Below, in pieces: positions 36,901-48,900 of a stretch of DNA of 64,000 bases. The position numbers and the translations under genes are program-made. Each line of letters starts with the position of its first letter. Position 1 is the first letter of the stretch. The stretch is from Protaetiibacter intestinalis (GTDB lineage Bacteria; Actinomycetota; Actinomycetes; Actinomycetales; Microbacteriaceae), in contig NZ_CP032630.1 of assembly GCF_003627075.1 (NCBI RefSeq), positions 1,302,001-1,366,000 of the forward strand, in the 5' to 3' direction. Below the pieces are notes generated by a model. That model searched no databases. It was not told where the DNA came from and saw only the letters and a program-made list of their open reading frames with translations.

Positions 36901-39900
36901 GACCGACTCGGGCGCCCCGATCGCGGTCGCGGCCGCCGTGGGCGTCGTCATCTCGACCGTCACCGCCCGCACGGTCATCGCCGACACCGTGCCGACGCTG
37001 CGTGCGGACGGCGTCGTGAAGCTCACGACCCGCGCCGCCGCGGACGCCGCGAGCACCGCCGACGGCTCCTCGACCTCGCCCGACGGTTCGGCCTCGATCG
37101 GCGCGGGCGTCGCCCTCACCCTCTCCGAGCTGCGCAACGTCGCGAGCGTCCCGGCGACCGTCGTCATCACGGCGCACGGCGTCGAGGCCCGCGCCGAGGC
37201 GGCCGCCGACGGCGGCGACGACGCCTCGACGATCGGCGCCTCGGCATCCTCGGGCGCCGCCGGCAAGGTCTCGGTCGCGGGTTCGGCCGCGATCGCCATC
37301 ATCGACCACGAGACGCTCGCCGAGATCCGCGGCACCCTCGTGCTGGGCGGCGGCGACCTCGTGCTCGTCGCCGGCTCCGCGCTCATCGCGAACCTTGCGG
37401 CGCTGCCGGTCGGCGACGGCTCCACCTCGAGCGGCAGCCTGGGTGTCGGCATCTCCTTCGCCCTCGCGATCGTCGGCGACACGACGAAGGCGGAGATCGT
37501 CGACGGCGTCTCGATCACGAATGCCGGCGACGTGAGCCTCACCGCGGATGCCGCGGCCGAGACGACCGTCGAGGCCCGGATGGGCGCCGCCGGCGGCGAC
37601 GTGACCATCACCCCCGCGATCGCGGTCGTGCTCTCGAACGTCGACGCGACCGCACGGGTCGGCACGGGCGTGCTGTCGCTCGCCGGCTCGCTCTCCCTCG
37701 CGGCCGCGCTCGACGCCGCCGCGACGACGACGGCGGGCGCGGAGGCGACCGGGGCCGCGACCGCGGCGATCGGCATCGGGCTCGGCCTGACCCTCGCCAA
37801 CCACTCCGCCCGCGCGGTGCTCGCCCGCGACACGACGGCGGGCGGCTCCGTCTCGCTCGAGGCCACCGCGATCTCGGCGGCATCCGCCACCGGCTCGGCC
37901 TCGGCCGCCGGCGCCCCCGACGAGGAGGACTCCGACGCGACGACCCCCGACACGAAGGACCGCACGGGCGTCGACAAGCAGGTGGGCGCCCAGCGCGACC
38001 ACGCCGACCAGACGGCGGGAGACCGCGGGCTCGGCACCTCGGGCGACGCGGAGACCCCCGCGGCCGAGACCTCGGACGGCTCCGTCTCGGTCGCCGCCGC
38101 GATCGGCATCACGATCTCCACCGTGACGGCGGAGACGGTCGTCACCGACGACGTCGCGACGATCGTCGCCACCGACGCCGTGCGGCTCGCCTCCGCCCTC
38201 AACGCCGACGCGGCCTCCGCCGCCGACGGCTCGGCGACCGACGGCGGCACCGCCGCCATCGGCGCGGGCGTCGCCATCAGCTACGCCGAGCACCTCAACC
38301 GCTCGCTCGTGCCCGCGACGCTCACCGTCCGCGCCCACGACCTGACCGTCGCGGCGACCGTGGCGACGAAGGGCGCCGACGACACCGCGACGATCACCGC
38401 GGAGGCCTCCTCCGGTGCCGCGGGCGGCGTCTCGATCGCCGGCTCCGTCGCGCTCGTCATCGTCGACCAGGACACGCTCGCGGCGATCGACGGCACCGTC
38501 GAGCTGAGCGGCGGCGACGCGACGCTCACCGCCGCCTCGAAGGTGTCGGCCACCGCGAAGGCGCTGCCGGTCGGCGCGGGCTCCACCTCGAGCGGCAACG
38601 TCGGCATCGGCGTCTCCTTCGCGCTCGTGCTGCTCGACGACGAGGTCTCGGCCCTCATCGCCGACGGGGTCTCGCTCACGGGCGCCCGCGACGTCGTGCT
38701 CGAGGCGAGCGCCACCACCTCGGCCACGAGCGAGGCGCGGATGGGCGCCGAGGCACCCGGCTCCGGTTCGGGTTCGGGCTCCGGTTCGGGATCGGGCGGC
38801 GGTTCCGGCGGCGGCTCGGGCTCCGGCGGCTCCGGCTCGAGCGGCGTCGCCGTCGTGCCGGCCGTCGCGATCACCCTCTCGAACGTCGTCACCACGGCGC
38901 GGATCGGCACGGCATCCGGAGCCCTCTTCACGGTCGACCGCGACCTCGTGCTCCGCGCCTCTCAGCACGCGACCGCGGCGGCCACGGGTGGCGCCACGGC
39001 GACCGCCGGGCAGGCCGCCGTCGGCATCGCGCTCGGCCTCACGATCGCCCCGCACGGCGCCACCGCGACCCTCGAACGCAACGCGACCGTCGGCCGCGAC
39101 CTGCGCCTCTCCGCGACCTCGATCTCCTCCGCCACCGCGACCGGCGAGGCCTCGGCGGCGGGTGCCCCCGAGGAGACCGACGAGGACAAGGCCGAGGACA
39201 GCGAGCACCGCACGGGCGTCGACAAGCAGGTCGGCCGGCAGCGCGACTACACCGACACCGCGGCGAACAAGAACGGCGTCAAGAACACCGGCAACGGCTC
39301 CACGCCGAATGCCGAGACCTCCGGCGGCTCGATCTCCGTCGCGGCCGCCGTGGGCATCGTCATCTCCACGGTCTTCGTGCAGGCGGGTGTCGGCGACGAC
39401 GTCACCGAGCTCATCGCGGGCCGCACGATCGAGCTCGCCTCCGCCGCGAACTCCGACGCCGCCTCGCACGCCGACGGCTCCGCGACGGACGGCGGCACCG
39501 CCGCCATCGGCGCGGGCGTCGCGTTGACGTTCTCCACCGTCATCAACCGCGCGGTCATCCCCTCGTGGCTCACGGTGCGCGCCGAGAACCTCGTGCTCTC
39601 GGCCACGGTCGCCGTCGACGGCGACGACCACACCGCCACCGTCTCGGCCGCCTCGACGGCGGGCGCCGCCGGCGGCGTCGGCATCGCCGGCTCGGTCGCG
39701 ATCGTCATCGTCGACCAGGAGACGCTCGCGGGCGTCTACGGCGAGGTCGTGCTCACGGGCGGCGGCCTCACCGCGACCGCGGCATCCGACCTCGCCGTGA
39801 CCGTCACGGCGCTCCCCGCGGAGGACGGCGTGAGCGCCGAGTCCGTCGGCGTGGGCGTGGCCTTCGGCCTCGCACTCGTGACGGACGTCGTGCAGGCGCT

Positions 39901-42900
39901 CATCGACGACGGCGTCTCGATCACGGGCGCCCACGACATCACGCTCGACGCCTCCGCCCTCACCGTCGCCTCCGTCGAGGCGAAGATGGGCACCGTCGCG
40001 ACGGGCTCGTCGTCGAGCGGCTCGGGCTCCGGGTCGGGCAGCGGCTCCGGCAGCGGTTCGGGATCGGGCTCCGGGTCGGGCGGCTCGGGTTCCGGCTCCT
40101 CGGGCGTCGCGATCACCCCGGCGATCGCCATCATCATCTCCAACGTCACGACCGAGGCCCTCGTCGGCACGGGCTTCCTCGAGCTGAGCGGCACGCTCAC
40201 CCTGAGCGCCGCGCAGGACGCCACCGCCGGCACGACCGCGGGCGCCGAGGCGACCTCCGCCGGCAAGGCCGCGATCGGTGTCGGGCTCGGCCTCACGATC
40301 GCCAACCACGGCGCGATCGCCGAGCTCTCGCGCAACGTCGAGGCGGGCGACGGCATCACGCTGCAGGCCTCGAGCCGCTCGGTCGCCACCGCCTCCGGCT
40401 CGGCATCCGCCTCGGGCAACGCGCCGAAGGGCGACGAGGACACCGCCGACGGCGAGGGCAAGACGGGCGTCGACAAGGAGGTCGGCGCGCAGCGCGACTA
40501 CGCCGACACCGTCTCGACCCGCCACGGCGGCGCCGGCTCCGGCAGCGGCAAGTCGCCGAGCGCCTCCACCTCCGACGGCGGCGTCTCGGTCGCCGCCGCG
40601 ATCGGCATCGTCATCTCGACGGTCCTCGCCGAGGCGCGCGTGACGGAGGACGTCACCCTGCTCGTCGCGGGCGGCACCGTCACCTTCGCCTCCTCGGCCA
40701 ACACCGACGCGTCGAGCTCCGCCGACTCCTCCGCCACGCAGCCCGCCTCGAGCGGCTCCGGCAGCGGTTCGGGTTCCGGCTCCGGATCGGGCTCCGGTTC
40801 GGGCGGGTCGGGCAGCTCCTCCGTCGCGATCGGCGCGGCCGTCGCCCTCACGATCTCCAACGTCACCAACCGCGCGGTCGTGCCGAGCTGGCTCACCATC
40901 CGTGCGCACGCGCTCGTGCTCTCGGCCACCGTGACCGTCGTCGGCGACGACGCGGTCTCGACGGTCGGCGCCGCCTCCGCCTCGGGGGCCGCCGCCTCGG
41001 TCGGCATCGCCGGCTCCGTCGCCATCGCGATCGTCAACCAGGAGACCTACGCGGGCATCGCGGGCATCGTCGAACTCACCGACGGCGACGCCACCATCAC
41101 CGCCGCCTCCGCCCTCTCCTCGACCGTCAAGGCGCTGCCCGTCGGTCTCGGCGTCACGAGCTCGGGCTCGGTCGGCGTCGGCGTCTCCTTCGCCCTCAAC
41201 CTCGTGCTCGACGAGACGACCGCGGCGATCGAGGCGGACGCGCTGCTCACGGGCGCGCACGACCTCACGATGTCGGCGAGTGCCCGCGTCGACGCCGCGA
41301 CCGAGGCGCGCATGGGCGCCGCGATCACGAGCTCCGGCTCCGGTTCGGGCTCGGGCTCGGGCTCCGGTTCTGGATCCGGCGGTTCCGGCGGTGGCGGGTC
41401 CGGCGGCGCGGCCGTCGCCCCCGCGATCGCCGTCACGAGCTCCGACGTCAAGACGACGGTGCGCATCGACGCCCTCACGGGCGACAACCTCATCGAGCTG
41501 AGCGGTGCCCTCCAGGCGATCGCCACCCAGCGAGCCTCCGTGGTCACGAAGGCGACGGCCGAGGCGGAGGGCGGATCGAGCGCTTCCGTCGGCGTCTCTC
41601 TCGCGCTCACCCTCGCCGACCACGCCGTGCTCGCCCGCACCGACCGCAACATCACGGCGGGCGACGGCGTCGAGTTCGCGGCCCTCGGCTCGTCCCACAA
41701 CGAGTCCACCGCCGAGGCGTCGGCGAGCGGCGCCAAGTCGAAGACCGACAACGACGGCGAGACGAGCCCGTCGAGCCAGGGCAGCGTCGGCGACAAGCTC
41801 ACCACCCAGCGCGACTTCGCCGGCAGCACCTCGAGCGCCAACGGCGGCAAGGGCGTGCGCAACACCTCGAGCAACCCGAGCGCCAAGAGCTCCGACGGCG
41901 AGGTGACGGTCGCCGCGGCGATCGCCCTCACCATCGCCGACGTCTCGGCGATCGCCGAACTGCCCGACGGCCTCAGCATCACCGCGGGCGGCGCGGTCGT
42001 GCTGCGCTCGAGCCAGAACGCCGACGCCATCTCCACCGCCGACGGCACCGCGGTGCACGCGACGAGCGCCGGCATCGGCGCGGCCGTCTCGCTCAGCCTG
42101 CTGTGGCTCGTCAACCGGGCCGGCCTCGGCGAGAACACGACGATCACGGCGAACGGCTTCACGGCGTCCGCGACCATGACCGACGTCGACGGCGACCGCG
42201 TGCACACCGTGACCGCCTCGAGCGAGTCGGGTGCCGGCTCGACCGACGTCGCCGTCGCCGGCTCCTTCGCCCTCAACGTCGTCACGACCCAGACCCAGGC
42301 GCTCATCCCCTCGACGGCGATCGTCGACGCCGGCACCGGCGACGTCGTGCTGCGGGCCGAGAACCTGCGCGCCGACACCGCCATCGCCAAGGCGGACGCC
42401 GCACTCGCCAAGTCGGGCAAGACCGGCGTCGGCGCCTCGGTCGCCATCAACCCCGTGCTCGACAACGTGACGCGTGCCGAGATCGAGGACGGCGCCGTCA
42501 TCTCGGGCGGCCACGACGTCACGATCGAGGCCATCTCGGCCGACACGGTCACGACGATCGTCAAGGCCGGTTCCGCCGGTTCCTCGACCGCGGTGAGCCC
42601 GGCCGTCGGCATCACGATCGTGCAGCACACGACGATCGCCCGCATCGGCAGCTCCGCCGAGACCTGGACGGTCACCGGCTCGATCGCCATCCGCGCGCAG
42701 CACGACGGCTCCACCACGACGACGGGCGACGCGGAGGCCGTGGGCGACGGGGTCGCCGTCGGCGCGATCATCGCGATCAACGTCGTCGACATCGAGACGA
42801 CCGCCGAGACGTTGCGCTCGCTCACCGCGGGCGGCTCCCTCACGCTCGCGGCGCACACCGTGACCTCCGCGGTCGCGGACGCGAAGGCGAGCGCCCAGGG

Positions 42901-45900
42901 CAAGGCGATCGACACGGCGACGGACGCGGCATCGAACTCCGACGAGCAGGCCCAGAACCAGGTCGACAACACCCCCGCCACCCAGGGCAAGGGCATCACC
43001 CTCCCGAGCTCGTCCTCGCAGGTGAACAACGGCAACAGCCAGTCCTCCTCGCAGGGCGGGCAGGGTTCCGACGGCGTCGGGGTCGGCGCCGCCGTGACCG
43101 TCAACTGGGTCACGATCGACACCCTCGCCCGCATCCCGGCCGACCTCGTGCTCGTCGCGGGCGGCGCGGTCGGCGTGCTCGCCGAGACCGGCGTCGACGC
43201 GACCGCGAAGGCCACCGGCACCTCGCTCAAGACGGGCTCGACCAACATCGGCGCGGCCGTCGCCCTCAACTACGTCGACGTCGACGACCGCGGCTCGATC
43301 GGCGACCGGGTCACCATCACGGCGGGCGACACGATCACGGTCACCGCGATCACGCCGAACGGCCGCAACGACTTCACCGCCTGGGGCATCGCCGCCGCGG
43401 GCGGCACCGGCCAGGCGAGCGTCGCGGGCTCGATCGCCGTGCAGGTGCTGCTGCTGCGCAACCTCGCCACGATCGGCGAGGGCGTGCACATCACGACCGC
43501 GGGCGGCCTCGTCCTCGCCGCGAGCAACCCGATGGGGCTGCAGTCGGTCGCCGCCGCGGGCGCCCTCAGCACGAGCTCCTCCGGCATCGGCGCGGCCATC
43601 GTCGTCAACGTCATCGACACCGACACGATCGCGCGCATCGGCTCCACGGCACTCGCCCCCGTCGTGATCGACGCGGCCGGCGCGATCGTGCTCGCCGCGA
43701 CCTCCGGCATCGTGGCGCTCGCCGTCGACCCCATCCTCGACTTCGAGATCCCGGATGTGAGCGGGGTGGCCCTCGCGGGCGGCGCGAGCGTCGGGCAGAC
43801 CGCCGTCGGCGGCTCGCTCATCGTCGACATCGTGAACATCGCGACGCAGGCGCTCGTCGGCGACGCCACCTCGATCAACCAGACCATCGGGTCCCTGCCC
43901 GGCCAGTCGCTCACCGTCTACGCGAACGACGACACCGAGTTCGTCGAGCTCGCCGGCGCGGTCGGCCTCACCACGGGATCCGCGGGCGTCGGCTTCGCCC
44001 TCGTGCTCAACGTCATCAACAAGGACGTGCGCGCGGTCATCGGCAAGGGCGTGCACGCGACCGTCGGCGGCTCCGTCACGGTGTCGGCCATCGCGCGGGA
44101 GTCGTTCACGATGCTCGCCGCGGGGGCCGCCGCCGCCCAGAGCGCGGGCGTCACCGGATCGTTCGTCGTGCTCATCGTCAACCAGGGCGACGACAGCGGC
44201 ACGCGTGCCCTCATCGACGGCGGCCAGAGCACCCCGACCACGGTCACGGCGGGTGGCGATATGACGATCGTCGCCGCCGACGACGTGCACGACTCGCTGC
44301 TCTTCGCGGGCGGCGTCGCGGCGGGCGGCACGGCGGGCGTCGGCGTCTCCTCGGTCGTGCTCGTGCGCACCGGCAAGGTGGATGCGGGCATCGCCGAGTA
44401 CGACCGAATCGTCGCGAAGGGCACGCAGGGGCTCGCGATCGTCGCCACGCAGTCCGAGGACTTCGAGTCGATCGCCGTCGCCGGAGCGGCCGGCGGCACG
44501 GCGGGCGTCGCGGGTTCGGCGACCGTCGCGGTGCACGACAACACCACCCACGCCTACATCTCCACGGGCGTCGTCGTGAACGGCGACAACCTCGGGGCGA
44601 TGGCGACCCAGGGCGTGACGGTCGTCGCATCCGACCACACCACGAGCCTCGGCGCCGCGGGCCAGCTGGCCCTCGGCGGCACCGCGGGCGTCGGAGCGGG
44701 CGCCGACGTCCAGGTCATCACGAAGGACACCCGCGCCTGGATCGCCCCCGGCGTCGCGGTCGCCGCGAACGGCAACGTGACGGTCGACGCCGACTCGAGC
44801 GAGGACCTCACCTCGATCTCGGCGGGCGGGTCCGGCGGCGGCACCGTCGGCGTCGCGGTCAACGCGGCCGTCTCGGTCATCTCGATCACCACCCGCGCGA
44901 CCGTCGGCGAGGAGTGCGCCGCGGTCACCGCCACGGAATCCGCGTGCGCCTCCTCGCGCAGCACCGTCTACGCGGGCGGCAGCGTGCGCATCGCCGCGAA
45001 CGACGCCCTCTCGCTCGACATCATCGCGGGCTCGCTCGCGGTGGGCGGCACCGCGGGCGTCGGAGCCGCGGCGGCCGTGCCCGTCATCTCGAAGCAGACC
45101 ATCGCCTTCATCGGCGACAACTCGATCGTGCAGGGCCGCGGCGCCCTCGGCAGCGGCATCCGCGTGACGACCGGCGGCTTCGTGGTCGAGGCGGTCGACA
45201 CCCGCTTCACCCCGCAGAGCGCGGTGCAGTCCGACGGCACCACGATCGAGCTCGGCTACCAGCACGGCCTGCGCGACGGCCAGACCGTCGTCTACGACGC
45301 CGGCGGCGGCGCCGAGATCGGCGGACTCACGAGCGGCGACAGCTACGTCGTGCACGTCGTCTCGCCGACCGCCGTGCAGCTGTCGGCGCTCGACGACCCC
45401 ACCATCCTCACGCTCGACCCGAGCACAGCGACCGGTGAGTCGCACCGCATCGTCGACGGCCGCTCGGCATCGCTGCCGGCGAGCGAGTCGCCCTACTTCG
45501 ACCCGAAGACCTCGGGCGCGGTCGTCGGCCAGGTCATCACGCTGCCGTACGACCTCGACCTCCACGACGGCGACTCGGTCATCTACAGCGCGGGCGGCGG
45601 CACGGCGATCGGCGGCCTCGTCGACGGCGGCAGCTACTACGTCAAGCTCTCGGGCTCCGGCTTCAAGCTGACCACCCAGAAGTGCCTCACCGAGTCCACG
45701 GTGCCCGCCGACTGCACCGGCAGCTTCATCACGCTGAACGCCGCCGTCGCGACCGGGCGCGGTCACAGCATCGTGCTGCAGGGCGCGCAGCCCTCGCCCG
45801 ACCCGGCGAGCACCTCGGGCGTGCGCACCATCACCGCATCCGCCGACGACGACTTCGTGGGCGTCGCGGTCACCGCCACCTCGAGCGACGACATCGCCGG

Positions 45901-48900
45901 GGTGGGCGTGAGCGCCGCGGTCTCCGGGGTCGCGGGCGTCGGCGTCGGCGGCAGCGTCAACGTCGTCACGAGCCGCACCCTCGCCTTCATCGGACGCCTC
46001 GCCCAGGTCACCGCCGGATCGACCGGCCACGCCGCCTCCGTGCTGGTCGCGGCGGGCCACGACCTCAGCATGCTCATAGTCTCGGCGGTCGCCGCGGGCG
46101 GCACCGCGGGCGTCGGGGTGAGCGCGACGGTCGGCGTCGTCGACCTCGACACGGATGCGGAGCTGCGGCTCGGCGCCGTCGTCGTCTCGACCGCCGACAC
46201 CGTCGTGACGGCTCACGGCCACGAGAGCATGGTCGCCGTCGCGGCCACCGCGTCCGGCGGCTTCGTCGGCGTCGCGGGCGCCGTCACGGTGCTCGTGCTC
46301 GACGTGCACACCCACGCGACGCTGCAGCGGGTCACGGTCGACGCGGGCGGCAGCGTCGTCGTCGACGCGGCCGACGACACCGAGATCGTCGTCGTCGCGG
46401 GTGGCGCGGCGGGCGGCTTCGTGGGTGTCGGCATCGGCGTGGGCGTCACCTCGGCGAGCAAGGACACCCAGGCGTACGTCGCCGCCGGTTCGATCATCGA
46501 CGCGGACGGGGTGACCGCCCCGGTGGGCGGCATCCTCACCGGCGGCTTCGCGAGCTCCGCCTACGGCGACTTCGGTCTGCGGCCCGGATTCGCGGGTGTC
46601 GCGGTGCAGGCCCGCTCCACGCAGGACGTCTTCGGCCTCACCGTCGCCCTCGGCGCCGGCGCGGTCGGTGTGGCGGGCGCCGTCACCACGACGCTGCTGA
46701 CGGTCGTCACCCGGGCGGTCGTCGACTCCTCGGCGAGCGCCCCCACCCGCATCAACCTCACCTCGACGCCCGGCTCCGCGCAGTCGGTGAGCATCACGGC
46801 CGCCAACGCGAGCCGCACGCTCACCGTCGCGGGCGGCATCGCCGCCGGCGCCGTCGGGGTCTCGGGTGGCATCGACATCGGTGTGCTCGCGGTGAGCACC
46901 CAGGCGGCGGTCGGCCCGAACGCGTCGATCAGCGTCGCGCGCGACTTCAGCATCTCGGCCCTCGCCTCGGCGAGCATCACGACCTTCGGCCTGAGCGTCG
47001 CGGGCGGCGCGGTCGGCGTGGCCGGCGCCGTCTCGGTGTGGACCTTCGGCACCGAGGCGAAGGACGACTACAGCGCGGGCGGCGGCAGCGCGGGCGACGC
47101 CTCGGCGCTCGAGCCCGACGACCAGAACGTGACCGGGAACTCGGATGCCACCGCCTCCGGCCAGGGCGACCACGGCTACACGAGCATCCTCGAGGGTGCG
47201 GGCTCGAACACGGGCTCGAAGGCCGACGCGCACGTGGGCGACGCGGTCTCGTCGGCCGATTCCTCGGTCGGGGCGAGCAGCCCCGGCGCCACGCGGGTGA
47301 GCGACGCGCTCGCGGCCGACGACCTGCCGCGCGGCACGAGCGCCACGATCGGCACCGGCGTCGTCATCGTCGCGGGCCGGGATGTCGCGGTGCGCGCCGA
47401 GGAGGCGAACGACTACCTGGGCATCGCGGGCGCCGCCGCGATCGGCGCGGGCGCCCTCGGCGGATCGGTCGCGATCGCCAACCTCACGAGCAACGTCGAC
47501 GCGGGCATCTCGGCCGGCGTCTCCATCACGGCGGGCGGCGGCGTCGGCGTCGCCGCCGTCATGAGCGAGCGCACGACGGGCATGGCCTTCGCGGGCGCCG
47601 CGGGCGGCCTCGCCCTCCAGGGCCAGTTCCTCGTCATCGACAGCCACGCCGTGCAGAACGCGCACATCGACGACACGGCCGTCATCCCGCACGCGGGTGG
47701 CATCGTCTCGGCCGACGCCACGGCCGACCGCCGCATCGAGGGACTCGGCGTGGGCGTCGGCGTCGGCGGCGTGGCCGTCGGCGCGGCCGTCGTCGTGATC
47801 GACCCCGACGGCGACACGACCGCCCGGATCGGCGACGTCGAGATCGGCGGCACCTCGGCATCCGGCGGACTGCGCGTGGCCGCCTCGTCGACGATCGTCG
47901 TGCCCGTCCAGGTGTACGCGATCAACGCGGGCGCCCTCGCCGGGGTGACCGCGGCAGGCGGCGTCGCCCCCATCTCGGGCACGACGAGCGCGACGTTCGA
48001 CGGCACGGCCTTCCTCACGGGCGGCGCGACGATCTCGGCGACCGGCCGCCACACGGCGAGCGTCTTCATGATCTCCGTGGCGACGGGCGTCTACTCCGCC
48101 GGCGCCAGCTACGCCACCGCGACCGTCTCGCGCGACACGAAGGCGACGCTCACCGAGCACTCGAGCATCACGGCGGGTGGCGCGATCGCCGTCACGGCCG
48201 ACACCCGCAACCACACCGACGTCTCCACGAACGGCGGCAACCTCTCCGGCATGGGCTTCTCGGTCATGACGCCGACCGCCCGCGTCACGGGCACCACCGA
48301 CGCGATCGCCAACGGCGAGATCCTGGCCTCCGGCTCGGTCGCCGTGACCGCGACCGCGCAGAACCGCGCGAAGGCGGACGCCGTGCTCGTCGCCGTCGGA
48401 CTCATCATCGGCGCGGGTGGCCTCGTGGTGACCGCGGAGATCGCCGAGTCGGCGCGCACCTACGCCGAACTGCACGCCGTGGGCACCGTGAAGAGCGCGG
48501 GCGATGTCGTCGTGTCCGCGACCACCCCGGTTGATGCGGGACTCGGCTCCCAGGCATCGGCGACCGCGGTCGCCGGCAACGGCGGCGCGATCACCGGCGG
48601 CGTCTACGCGACCGACGCGACGATCGCCGCCCCGGTAACCGCGAACCTGCAGGGTTCCGTGGTCGCGGGCGGCAAGGTCGGCGCGGAAGCCCAGTCGCAC
48701 CGCACGCTGCACGCCTCGCTCGACTCGACGGGCGTCGGCGCCCTCGGCGTCTCGGTGACGCGTGCCGTCGCCATCCTGCTGAAGTCCGCCGCGACCACCG
48801 CCCACGTCTGGGGCGGCGAGATCGTCGCGGGCGGCAAGGCGCTCGCGACGGCCGCCTCCGTGCAGACCGCGAACGTCGAGACCGACACGATGTCGATCGC

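Larger units (their letters stand above)
30085..43068 (+). repeat. Eleven-unit higher-order repeat array in the giant gene
   Basis: Unit starts (approximate, at the [16 protein letters not shown] strand): 30085, 31255, 32421, 33512, 34618, 35757, 36911, 38077, 39324, 40577, 41897. Each unit holds six sub-repeats of about 52-60 residues: [66 protein letters not shown]. Each ends with a charged junction (G-V-D-K-Q-V then Q-R-D-x-A-D). Units are diverged, not identical, so the array is old rather than freshly amplified. The first unit is the most divergent. Confidence 0.85.

Noticed and set aside
38759..41409. Gly-Ser coding tracts as a CRISPR or non-coding satellite
   Set aside because: They stay in frame, vary synonymously and sit at protein sub-repeat borders; no spacers or cas genes exist.
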